A stretch of DNA of 34,465 nucleotides from Chloroflexota bacterium (lineage in GTDB: Bacteria > Chloroflexota > Anaerolineae > Aggregatilineales > Phototrophicaceae): assembly GCA_026713245.1 (NCBI GenBank), contig JAPOOU010000075.1:1-34465 (forward strand), written 5' to 3'. The notes below the pieces were generated by a model. The model was not told the origin of the DNA and made no database searches. It saw only the letters and a list, made by a program, of their open reading frames with translations. Below are positions 1-8,707 of this stretch, in pieces. Within the stretch, counting starts at the first letter, position 1. The number at the start of each line of letters is the position of its first letter. The position numbers and the translations under genes are program-made.

Positions 1-316
1 CAAGTACCGAGGAGGGCATAAGAGTCACCCTTCCCCGATGCTTCGCTGAGGAGCGGGCAGTTTTCGACAGGCAGTTGATGGCAAGGCGTCGGCGTTCAAT
101 GAAGCGCAATTCGTCCTCAAATGCTGGGAAGATGCCCTCATTTTGCCCCCTTTTTAGGTAACAGTATAGATAGAGTATGGATTCGTGGGGGGGGGGTACC
201 CCCTCCCCAGATCGGAAGCTGAGGACAGGCCAGGTTGACAGCGGCAGGCTGTCGGCAGGAAACCGGGAAATTCTGTGGCGATTGCGGACGAGCCAAGGGT
301 AGCGCAGGGCGCGTAG

Positions 317-346
317 ACACAGCCCTTCGACACAGCCCTTCGACAC
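317..346 (+). repeat. 13-bp tandem repeat ACACAGCCCTTCG x2 plus ACAC
   Basis: 317-329 and 330-342 identical. Confidence 0.8.
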
Positions 347-394
347 TGACCGTTGACTTTGAGCGCCGGCCGCCCCTCCAGTATTTCGTCATAA

Positions 395-476
395 GCCGCT
401 CGGCGCGTAAGCGGCGAACAGATTCCAGGAATGTCGCGCTCAGACAGAATAGTAAGCCTTCTCGTCGCATGAGAGA
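395..476 (+). repeat. Dispersed repeat copy A
   Basis: GCCGCTCGGCGCGTAAGCGGCGAACAGATTCCAGGAATGTCGCGCTCAGACAGAATAGTAAGCCTTCTCGTCGCATGAGAGA. Confidence 0.85.
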
Positions 477-508
477 TCGGTTCGGTTTCAGTTTGAAGAT
501 TGTCCGTC

Positions 509-700
509 TTTGTCCATTTTCGGACAAAACAAACTCTTTTTCGGACATTAGCGCCTCTTTTTGGACAATGTCGCTTGGTTTGGGCCGGGCGCGGGGCTTG
601 AAAAGCGACGGCCCAAGCCGGGCGGCTGCGGATTCTCGGTTGTGGCGCACTGTCGAATGATACAGCAAGGCGGGGAGAAAAGGGCGGCTATATGGTCGCG
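509..700 (+). repeat. Window-end repeat, left copy (GGACA/TGTCC-rich)
   Basis: TTTGTCC-ATTTTC-GGACAAA palindrome, TTTTTCGGACATTAGCGCC, TGGACAATG, GCAAGGCGGGGAGAAAAGGGCGGCTATATGGTCGCG; matches reverse complement of 34252-34465. Confidence 0.85.
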
Positions 701-766
701 GTTTCGGCACAGAGTCGCGGGCTAGCGGGAGGGGCAGCGCGTCAGTTGGCAAAAGGTGTCAGCTCC

Positions 767-1525
767 TCAGCCGATGCTTCGGGGAGGGGTTGACGACCGC
801 TTCAGCCAAGCCTCATATTCCGCCCGGGCTTCGTCGTTGAGCGGGCAGTATTTTTCCAGTGCGCCGCCTTCTTCCAGTTTCATGCGCGAGAAGTCCTCCC
901 ATTCGGCTTTGGCCGAGGCTTTCTCCGCGATCTCCGCCGCCATCGCCGCCGGCGTCACTATAGCGCCGTCGTCGTCGGCGACAATGACATCGCCGGGCAC
1001 GACAAATACACCGGCGCAGGCGATCGGGACATTGACCGCATGAGGAAAGATATCGGTCTGCGTGTGAAAATTGGGCGTGACACCGCGCAGCCACAAACCC
1101 AGATCGAGCTGCTGTACTTCGGGAAAGTCACGTATGCAGCCGTCGATGACCAAGCCTTCGCCGCCACCCGCTTTGTAGGAAGTGAGCATCATCTCGCCGA
1201 AGACGCCGCTGGCCATGCTGCCGCGGGCGTCGACCACGACGACATCGCCGGGCGCGGCAGCCACGATGGCTTTACGGTGCAGCTCGCGCTCGGGCGCATG
1301 GGAATACTCGTCGCCCCAGTGCAAGTCCTCGCGCTTGGGCATGAATTGCAAGGTGACGGCTTGACCGGCCAGCGACTTGCCCGGATTAAAGGGAAGCAGG
1401 CCAACCATGTGCGGATTGCGAATGCCTTCTTTTGCCAGCGCGCCGGCGATGGTGGCCGTGCCGATGTCTCGTAACTTATCCAGTATCGCTTGAGAGATGC
1501 GTGCGAAGGTCGGAATCTCTGGCAT
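767..1525 (-). CDS. RraA family protein (RraA-like / HMG aldolase-type fold)
   Basis: 252-aa ORF; motifs GTATIAGAL, VVVDARGSMASGVFGEMM, GLVIDGCIRD, GDVIVADDDGAIV typical of the RraA family. Confidence 0.88.
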   Translation of the reverse strand: MPEIPTFARISQAILDKLRDIGTATIAGALAKEGIRNPHMVGLLPFNPGKSLAGQAVTLQFMPKREDLHWGDEYSHAPERELHRKAIVAAAPGDVVVVDARGSMASGVFGEMMLTSYKAGGGEGLVIDGCIRDFPEVQQLDLGLWLRGVTPNFHTQTDIFPHAVNVPIACAGVFVVPGDVIVADDDGAIVTPAAMAAEIAEKASAKAEWEDFSRMKLEEGGALEKYCPLNDEARAEYEAWLKRSSTPPRSIG

Positions 1526-1753
1526 TTAGTCTTTGGTCCCCCCGCAATTTGACGAATTTCGGATGATTATAACACTTTTGCCGGCTTCCGTTGGCGATCA
1601 ACTTGTGGGGCGTAGGGCGAAGACTGAAAGAGCGCCGTCGCGACTGTGTCGAACCGTGCAAGCGGATCTCCGCCGTTGTTTGCGCTTTGCGCTGGTTAAG
1701 CATGACCGGCTCCTGTACGATAGGCAAGATCCGCACAAGCGAGGGACGAAAGC

Positions 1754-2854
1754 ATGAGCCTGAGTATCGGCATCGTCGGCTTGCCCAACGTGGGAAAGAG
1801 CACGCTCTTCAACGCCTTGACACGGGCGCAAAACGCCGCTGCGGAAAACTACCCTTTCTGCACCATCGAGGCCAACCAGGCGGTCGTGCCCCTTCCCGAC
1901 GCGCGCCTGACCCGGCTAAAAGGTTGGGTGGGCGTCCCGCAGGCGATCCCGGCCCGGGTCGATTTTGTTGACGTGGCGGGCTTGGTGAAGGGCGCCAGCC
2001 AGGGCGAAGGATTGGGCAATCGCTTCCTCGGGCATATCCGCGATGTCGACGCCATTGTGCATGTCGTGCGCTGCTTTGATGACGACAATGTCGTGCACGT
2101 CAATGCCTCGCCCGACCCGGCAGATGATATCGCCGTCATCAATACCGAGCTGGCTTTGGCGGACCTGCAGCAACTGGAACGTCGGCTGGAGAAACTGGAG
2201 CGCGAAGTCAAGGGCGATCGGGAACTCTTGCCCCTGCTGGAGATTGCGCGGGAGGTCGAAGGGCATGTCGGGGCGGGGGCGCCACTGCGCAGTTTCCCGG
2301 AAAGTGACGATTCCGCTTTCGAGGCGCTCAATCAAGAGATGCGCTTTTTGACGGCGAAACCGATGATCTACCTGGCCAATGTCGACGAAGAGGGCCTGCA
2401 AGGCGACAACGCCTATCTGTCGGGGACGCGAGAGATCGCCGCAGCGGAAGGCGCGGAAGCGATCGCGGTCTGCGCTGACCTGGAGAGTGAAATCGGCGGC
2501 TTGAGCGACGAGGAGCGGGCAGAATACTTGAGCCTGTACGATATTGGCGAAAGCAGCCTGGAGCGCTTGATCCGCGAATGCTATCGCAGGCTCGGCTTAA
2601 TCAGCTATTTCACCTTCAATGAGAACGAGACGCGGGCCTGGACCATTGGCGATGGCTGGACGGCGCCGCAAGCGGCCGGCGTGATCCACAGCGATTTCGA
2701 GCGCGGTTTCATCCGCGCCGAAGTCATCCCGTTTTCGGTCTTTGAGGAATATCAAGACCGCAACCTCATCAAGTCAGCGGGCTTGATGCAAGTGGAGGGA
2801 CGGGACTACGTTGTTCAAGACGGCGATGTGATTCTCTTCCGCTTCAATGTCTGA
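1754..2854 (+). CDS. ychF: Redox-regulated ATPase / GTPase YchF
   Basis: 366-aa ORF; GIVGLPNVGKSTLFNALT P-loop, NYPFCTIEAN, DVAGLVKGASQGEGLGNRFL, C-terminal TGS-like end IKSAGLMQVEGRDYVVQDGDVILFRFNV. Confidence 0.97.
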   Translation: MSLSIGIVGLPNVGKSTLFNALTRAQNAAAENYPFCTIEANQAVVPLPDARLTRLKGWVGVPQAIPARVDFVDVAGLVKGASQGEGLGNRFLGHIRDVDAIVHVVRCFDDDNVVHVNASPDPADDIAVINTELALADLQQLERRLEKLEREVKGDRELLPLLEIAREVEGHVGAGAPLRSFPESDDSAFEALNQEMRFLTAKPMIYLANVDEEGLQGDNAYLSGTREIAAAEGAEAIAVCADLESEIGGLSDEERAEYLSLYDIGESSLERLIRECYRRLGLISYFTFNENETRAWTIGDGWTAPQAAGVIHSDFERGFIRAEVIPFSVFEEYQDRNLIKSAGLMQVEGRDYVVQDGDVILFRFNV

Positions 2855-2860
2855 GCGGCG

Positions 2861-4003
2861 TCAGCGACAGAAATCCGCGATCAGCGCCGTATAGATCTCC
2901 TGGCAGCGCCCGACCGATTCCAAATCGACCCATTCGACGCGGGCGTGGGCCCCGGCGCCTGCCGGACCCAATACGACAGTGGGAACCCCGCGGTCGCCGA
3001 AAAGCGCCGCGTCCATCCACCAACTGCTGCCGATGACTGGCACATCGCCACCCAGACAAGCTTGCGCCTGCTGCTTGAGCGTTCGCACCAGCGGGTGATC
3101 GGCGTTGATGCCATAAGGGCTTCGAGAGAAAGTCGCTTTTACTCTCGCTTTGAAGTCGGGGTCCTTCGCGGCGATATCGTCGAGCAACGCCTGCGCTTCC
3201 GCCTGTACGCTTTCGGCGCTTTCGCCGGGGATGGTGCGCCGTTCAGCCAGCAGTTTGCAGCGCGCCGGAATCATCGAGATTTCTTCGCCGCCTTCGATGA
3301 AAGAGGCGTGCAGGGAACCGCTTCCCAGAAGGTCGTGCGTCGGGTGAGCGCGCAGTTTTTGATCCAGGGCGTCGAGCGCCGCCAGGGCCTTGCCCATTTT
3401 GACGATGGCGTCGACGCCGAGCTGGGGGCGGGATCCATGCGCCGCTAGCCCGGTGACGTCGAATTCCAGCCAGACGAAACCGCGATGGGCGATGCTGATC
3501 GCCAGTTCTGTCGGCTCGGCGATCAACACGGCGTCCGCGGGCCAGCGTTCCCATTCCGCCAGCAAGGCTTCGGTACCGATGCTGCCGTATTCTTCATCGG
3601 CGACGGCGCTGACGATGACATCGCCGGACAGGGCCATGCTCTGCGCCGCTTTTGCAGCCAGCATGCAGGCGGCCAGACCGCTCTTCATATCATAAGCGCC
3701 GCGCCCGTACATGCGCCTGTCTGCGATCGTTGGCTTGAAGGGCGCGTCCATGCCCGATACACCGACCACATCGGTATGCGCGTTGAGCATCAGGGACTTG
3801 CCGCCGCCGCTGCCGCGGGCGATCAGCACCGTATTGGGACGCCCGGCTGCGGCTTGCTGGACATGCGCTTCCAAGCCGTTTCGTCTTCCCCAGTCGGCGA
3901 TGAAGGCGGCCATAGCCACTTCGCCAGCGCCGCCTGGCGCGAGGTCTGGGTTGACCGAGTCGATGGCGACCAGGTCGGATAAGAGATTGATGAGTTCGGT
4001 CAT
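2861..4003 (-). CDS. M20 family metallopeptidase (ArgE/DapE/CPG2-like)
   Basis: NAHTDVVGV, GRGAYDMKSGLAA, VADEEYGSIGTEAL motifs; start assigned to internal ATG at 4003 (MTELINLLSDLVAID). Confidence 0.9.
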   Translation of the reverse strand: MTELINLLSDLVAIDSVNPDLAPGGAGEVAMAAFIADWGRRNGLEAHVQQAAAGRPNTVLIARGSGGGKSLMLNAHTDVVGVSGMDAPFKPTIADRRMYGRGAYDMKSGLAACMLAAKAAQSMALSGDVIVSAVADEEYGSIGTEALLAEWERWPADAVLIAEPTELAISIAHRGFVWLEFDVTGLAAHGSRPQLGVDAIVKMGKALAALDALDQKLRAHPTHDLLGSGSLHASFIEGGEEISMIPARCKLLAERRTIPGESAESVQAEAQALLDDIAAKDPDFKARVKATFSRSPYGINADHPLVRTLKQQAQACLGGDVPVIGSSWWMDAALFGDRGVPTVVLGPAGAGAHARVEWVDLESVGRCQEIYTALIADFCR

Positions 4004-4076
4004 GGGTTTCCCTTGAAGAGTTGCGGAAAAACGGGACAGCACAATCTTAGCGCGGCCGCGGTTTCTAGGCGCTTGC

Positions 4077-4120
4077 TCTACAGGTTAGGGGACGCTCGCA
4101 AGTTGGTGCAATGATTCACG
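4077..4120 (-). pseudogene. Degenerate SH3b-like fragment similar to the neighbouring gene's SH3 segment
   Basis: Contains GGACGCTCGCAAGTTGGTG (4090-4108), identical over 19 bp to 4976-4994 in the SH3 gene; minus-strand frame reads ...TNLRASPNL* with an in-frame stop. Confidence 0.45.
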
Positions 4121-4210
4121 GGGAGGAAATGACGCTGACCCAACGCGATCCCGCTCCGCGCCAACAACAGAGTGAGAATCGCGATTGCGCGTCATATTCT
4201 CGCTCCGCAC

Positions 4211-5098
4211 TCAACAATCTTCTGGGAAATGGTAATTTGCCGGATCGTGCCACCATTGGCACTCTGGTCTGTCAATAGTAGCGAGCAGGTTGTTGAGCCA
4301 GGCGATAAATCCCTGCGCGCCTGGGGGATTCGCAGCTTGAACGGCGTCGCGCCCTGCCGTCACACAGGCGCGCTCCTCGGTTAGGTCGTCCCCCCCTTGC
4401 CCGGATCGATGGTGGTGGACATGGCAGGCCTCGTGCGCCAAACTGCTGATCCAACTCGCCGGAGGCCTATCAGCGCGATGCGGGGGCATTTCCCAGACCC
4501 CAGTGCTAGAATTTACGCCGGAGTAAGCTGCGTCGGTGGTTACGCGAATCTTGCTGAGCCCGCTGGTGACATAGTCATACCAGTTTGGCGCTCGCGCTTG
4601 CAGTAGATCCAACGCGCGGTGAACCTGTGCGACAAAGCTGTCCGGCCCCTCGAATGCTATTCCGCTCGCCGGCGTGGAGACGGGTGACAGCGCTTGCGTC
4701 GGCGCAGAGCATTCATGATTTTGGAAAGCCCAATAGCCGGCCTGCCATTCCAGATCGGTCTGGCATTGGCGGTCGACGAAGCAGCAGTTGTCGATGTCTG
4801 CGGATCCCGTGTCTACAGATACGGTCTGGTCCTCGACGCGGCTGTGGCTCACCCAACTTGCCATCCAGGCATCCCCGCCGCTGCGGTTTATCTTCAGCCA
4901 GCGATTGAAACTGCCGACCACCTGCAGCGTCGTGCCGGCTGGCACGGTTTCTACGGGCCGGCTCTCCAGGCTATAGGACGCTCGCAAGTTGGTGTTGCTT
5001 GTCACGCGGATGGAATAGGACTGCGCCGAGACCACCGCGCAGATCAGAAAAGCAAGGAAGGCTAAACCAAAGGACTTGATTCTCACATTATTCTCCAT
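4211..5098 (-). CDS. Secreted SH3b-domain protein with HExxH (putative zinc metallopeptidase) motif
   Basis: Signal peptide-like N-terminus (FLAFLICAVVSAQS), SH3b segment SNTNLRASYSLESRPVETVPAGTTLQVV, later SSLAHEACHVHHHR. Confidence 0.7.
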   Translation of the reverse strand: MENNVRIKSFGLAFLAFLICAVVSAQSYSIRVTSNTNLRASYSLESRPVETVPAGTTLQVVGSFNRWLKINRSGGDAWMASWVSHSRVEDQTVSVDTGSADIDNCCFVDRQCQTDLEWQAGYWAFQNHECSAPTQALSPVSTPASGIAFEGPDSFVAQVHRALDLLQARAPNWYDYVTSGLSKIRVTTDAAYSGVNSSTGVWEMPPHRADRPPASWISSLAHEACHVHHHRSGQGGDDLTEERACVTAGRDAVQAANPPGAQGFIAWLNNLLATIDRPECQWWHDPANYHFPEDC

Positions 5099-5194
5099 GC
5101 TTTAATGAGGCATAGACAGAGAGTTTAGCGAGATGTACTCGCTGCCGCAAATAGATACGCCGGTTGATTTTGGCGGTGCAAAACGCGCAGCCAT

Positions 5195-5228
5195 GCGCCC
5201 CTAAGTAGGCTGCGGGAAGTAGGGGCGC
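5195..5228. repeat. Inverted repeat GCGCCCCTA-N16-TAGGGGCGC
   Basis: Perfect 9-bp arms directly beyond the 3' end of the acyl-CoA-dehydrogenase-like gene; possible terminator or TAGGGGCG-type repeat end. Confidence 0.5.
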
Positions 5229-5243
5229 GACAGCCTGCGATGG

Positions 5244-6803
5244 CTATCGAGAGCGGGAGCTGCCGCCGCGTATCTGCCCCTTCACATCGAGCAGGCCGAG
5301 CAGGAAAGCGCGCGGATCTTCGACCGCGGGCAGCGGCAGTTGTCGCAGCGGCTCGACAAATGGCACATCGAAGTAGCCTTCGCTGATGATGCGGTTGATC
5401 AACTTGGCGACATCGTTGTACTGCATGACGATGGCGTTTAGATAGTGGTCGTTGCCGGTGACTTTCCACAATTCCACCGCCGAGAGCAAGGCTTCCAGGT
5501 TGTGGATGAGCATACCGATCTTGTAGCGGTATTCCGGCTCGTGGGTAGCGTCGCGCGCCTGGATGGCATTGATTATCTGTCGGCTGGTATTTATCGGCGC
5601 CGACGCGTCCAGCGCAATCGGCAATTCGCAGCGCTCGACATAATCGGCGTAATTGAAGAAGGGCGGATGACGCGTCTCGCGGCTGTTGTTGAGGATCTGC
5701 TTGCCCTCCAGCGGGATGTAGGCATTGTCCCGCAGGGCAGCCATGCGTTCGGTGATGTCGCCCTGGTTCGTCGCTTCCAGGTAACGCCGCGCATGTTTGT
5801 AGGTGAGCAGGGTATTGAGCGTATAATGTCCGTCGAAAACCGGGTAGACGAAGGAGTCGATCGCGTTGCCACCGATGTTTGATTCCTTCAGGAATCCCTT
5901 GGATCCCGTGACGAGCAGATTCTGCGAGAGGATCTCGTTGCACTTGAGCAGCAGCCAGGACTTCAGCATGATGCCGTGAAATTGCAGAAAGGGACTGTCG
6001 CTGAAAGCCAGGGCGCGGAAAAACGTGAAATTGATATGCGCCGCTTGTTGAACGAGATTGTAAAGCTGGCGGAAGACATTGCTGAAGCGAATGGGATTGT
6101 CGCCGAAGATATTCTTGCTCGATAGATGATCGATGGCGGCGGGCAGGGAATCCGCGACCATTGATACGCCCATGTAGGCGCAGTGATATTTTGAGGGCAG
6201 CGCCATGCGCTGCAAGATTTCCAGGCCGCGCCCGACCTGGCCAATCAAGATGCCCGGACCGTCAATCTCGAACTTGGTCAGGACCATGCTGCGCAGCACG
6301 TGAGTTTCCAGCCGTTCCCAATTGCGGGTGCTGCTGTGGGGCACGGCGAAGATGGACAGCGAGCGCGGGCCGCTAGCGGCGGGATCCACCTTGGCGATGA
6401 CCGAGTGATAGTCGGCATGGTAGGAATTATTGATCAGCCACTTCTGACCCTTGATGTGAAATTCCTTCTCGTTCGGATCGTCGCTTGCCGGCGTCGCCTC
6501 GGTCCGGATGCTGAGCAGATCGGTGCCCGTATGCTCTTCGGTCCAACTCAGCGTGAAGATCTTGCCCTTGAGATCGGCCGCCAATTCGTATTCTTCGCCG
6601 GCCACCAGCATCATATAAGCCAGCCCGCTGGCGGCGCAGGCGGTCATGTAACTGGGGTTGTTGCGGAAGAGACGGGTGGCTTCCAGCATGGAACCCATCA
6701 AGTTGAAGGTGGGGAAGACGTTGTCCAGCACCGACATCATGCCCCTGCGCAGGCGTTGATAATCGATGATGTCGCCGAATTCCCGGTCTTTTACGATGTC
6801 CAT
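5244..6803 (-). CDS. Acyl-CoA dehydrogenase family protein (paralog 1)
   Basis: LSWTEEHTGTDLLSIRTEA, IKGQKWLINNSYHADY, GRGLEILQRMALPSKYHCAYMG, GSKGFLKE...VFDGHYTLNTL. Confidence 0.82.
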   Translation of the reverse strand: MDIVKDREFGDIIDYQRLRRGMMSVLDNVFPTFNLMGSMLEATRLFRNNPSYMTACAASGLAYMMLVAGEEYELAADLKGKIFTLSWTEEHTGTDLLSIRTEATPASDDPNEKEFHIKGQKWLINNSYHADYHSVIAKVDPAASGPRSLSIFAVPHSSTRNWERLETHVLRSMVLTKFEIDGPGILIGQVGRGLEILQRMALPSKYHCAYMGVSMVADSLPAAIDHLSSKNIFGDNPIRFSNVFRQLYNLVQQAAHINFTFFRALAFSDSPFLQFHGIMLKSWLLLKCNEILSQNLLVTGSKGFLKESNIGGNAIDSFVYPVFDGHYTLNTLLTYKHARRYLEATNQGDITERMAALRDNAYIPLEGKQILNNSRETRHPPFFNYADYVERCELPIALDASAPINTSRQIINAIQARDATHEPEYRYKIGMLIHNLEALLSAVELWKVTGNDHYLNAIVMQYNDVAKLINRIISEGYFDVPFVEPLRQLPLPAVEDPRAFLLGLLDVKGQIRGGSSRSR

Positions 6804-6997
6804 GGTTCTTGGCAGAATCCTAATGCAACTAAGCTATGCGAATGACGAACCGACCCTGCGATTTACGAGCGCTGCGCGCGTCCTAAACTTGCTGATCTGC
6901 TCTCTTGCTCCAGGCAGTCGTTCCTCTAAAAGGGACACAGCAAAGGCCGTTCAGGCCTGGCCCGGCAAGAGCGGCATGCCCGCCGAAGGGCTCAATT

Positions 6998-8575
6998 TCA
7001 CTCCGCAACAAGCGCTTCTTGACGAACGGAAAACTGTTCGACCAGATGATACAGGCGCAGCAAAAACTCACGCGGCTTTTCAGCCTTGCGCATGGGGCGC
7101 TGCCGCATCAATGTCAGGAAAGGCGTGTTCAAGGCGCTCTCGCTGATGATCTGGTTGAATTGATTGACAAAGGCGTTGTACTGCATGATCACGGCATTGA
7201 GATATTCGTCTTCTTCTGTGGCTCGCCACATCTCGCAAGCAGCCAGCAATGCCTCCATCCAGTGGAGCATGGCGCCCATTTTGTATCGGTGTTCCGGATC
7301 GGTGGTCAGCTTGCGCGAGCCAAGTTCGTCAAAGAGCGATTGCATGGCCGCGACCACCGCGCGCGCGTCAAGATTGATGGGCAGGTCCAGGTCCTCAATA
7401 TACTTTGCGTAATCAAAGAAGTCGGGATTGCGCAGTTTGCGCGAGCGCGCGCGAATCTGATCGCCGGCCCCCGACATGGCGCTGCCCCCGCGCAAGATGG
7501 ACAGGCGTTCCTCGACGTTGGCGCGGCGGGCCGCCCCCAGGTAGCGCTTCATATGTTTGGCGGTCATCAGGGTGTTGATGGTGTAATGGCCGTCAAATAC
7601 GGGCAGGACAAACGATTCGATGGTATTGCGACCGATGACGGATTCCGCCAGAAAACCCTTGGAACCGACCACCAGCAGGTTCTGCCCCAGCAGTTCGTTG
7701 GCGCGCATCAATAACCAGGACTTGAGCATGACGCCGTGGAATTGCAGGAAGCTGCCCGCGCTGAATGCCAGGGCGCGATAATAGATGAAATTGAGCACTG
7801 CGCCTTGCAGCACCAGGTTATACATCTGTCGCAGGACGTTGCTGAAGTTGATCGGGTTCTCGTTGAATATGCGTTTTTTGGACAAGTGCTCAATGCCGGC
7901 TGGTATGGCTTCGTTGATCAGCTTGATACCGACGTAGGCGCACTGGTACTTGCTGGGCATCGCCATCCGCTGCAGGATTTGCAGGCCGTGCCCGGCCTTT
8001 CCCAAGAGCCGTCCGGGACCGTCAATATCGAAGGTGGTCAGCACCATTTTGCGCAAAACGTGGGTCTCCAGGCGTTCCCAGTTCTTGCAACTGCTCTGCG
8101 GCACCAGGAAGATCGAAAGCGAACGCGGTCCGCTGGAATCCGGATCAATCTTGGCGACGATGGTGTGATAATCGGCATGGTAGGAGTTATTGATCAGCCA
8201 CTTGCGGCCCTTGATGTGATAATCCACGCAGTCGGGATCGTCGTTGAGCGGCGTGGCGACGGTCTTCGCGCTCAAGAGGTCGGACCCGATCTCTTCTTCG
8301 GTCCAGCCCAGGGTGAACAAGCTGTCCTTCAGGTCTTCGGCGATCTCGTCTTCGCCGGCCGCGATAACTGTCATCCAGGCCAGCATGCTGGCGCCGGCGG
8401 CGATCATCAAGTCCGGTTCGTCGCCGTAAAGCTCGGCGCCGACTTGAAGCGACTTGTGCATATCGAAGTCTGGTAAAAGCGCATCGTACAAGTGGTGGAT
8501 TGACTCGCGCAACTTGTCAAAATCCACGATAGCGCCGAATCTCGAATCGTCTACGAACATATAGATCTGTTCCAA
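6998..8575 (-). CDS. Acyl-CoA dehydrogenase family protein (paralog 2)
   Basis: Collinear with 5244-6803: LGWTEEEIGSDLLSAKTVATP, IKGRKWLINNSYHADYHTIVAKIDPDSSGPRSLSIF, GSKGFLAE...VFDGHYTINTL. Confidence 0.82.
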   Translation of the reverse strand: MEQIYMFVDDSRFGAIVDFDKLRESIHHLYDALLPDFDMHKSLQVGAELYGDEPDLMIAAGASMLAWMTVIAAGEDEIAEDLKDSLFTLGWTEEEIGSDLLSAKTVATPLNDDPDCVDYHIKGRKWLINNSYHADYHTIVAKIDPDSSGPRSLSIFLVPQSSCKNWERLETHVLRKMVLTTFDIDGPGRLLGKAGHGLQILQRMAMPSKYQCAYVGIKLINEAIPAGIEHLSKKRIFNENPINFSNVLRQMYNLVLQGAVLNFIYYRALAFSAGSFLQFHGVMLKSWLLMRANELLGQNLLVVGSKGFLAESVIGRNTIESFVLPVFDGHYTINTLMTAKHMKRYLGAARRANVEERLSILRGGSAMSGAGDQIRARSRKLRNPDFFDYAKYIEDLDLPINLDARAVVAAMQSLFDELGSRKLTTDPEHRYKMGAMLHWMEALLAACEMWRATEEDEYLNAVIMQYNAFVNQFNQIISESALNTPFLTLMRQRPMRKAEKPREFLLRLYHLVEQFSVRQEALVAE

Positions 8576-8673
8576 CTGATCGTTAACAGCGGGCTAGTAT
8601 ACGATCATTTCCATTTCATAACAATAGGTCGCCTGTCCGGCGCCATAAAGGAAAAATTTCACAAGCATCTATT

Positions 8674-8701
8674 GCTTACAACACGTTGAAACGTGGCAAG
8701 C
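8674..8701 (-). terminator. Terminator-like hairpin after the HUMPS gene
   Basis: GCTT...CACGTT-GA-AACGTG...AAGC nested stem, immediately downstream of the minus-strand stop at 8708. Confidence 0.4.
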
Positions 8702-8707
8702 TACGAA

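Noticed and set aside
138-752. 204-aa minus ORF and overlapping 141-aa plus ORF (235-660)
   Set aside because: Both overlap three repeat modules found elsewhere in non-coding DNA; composition is low-quality Arg/Pro-rich; not credible proteins
30-787. CTTCCCC-GATGCTTCG-CTGAGGAGC (30-54) versus inverted-flank GCTCCTCAGC-CGATGCTTC-GGGGAGG (762-787), with the central 8 bp in the opposite relative orientation
   Set aside because: Short, and the second copy encodes the C-terminus of the RraA gene; could be coincidence or a gene-end relic, not enough to call an element
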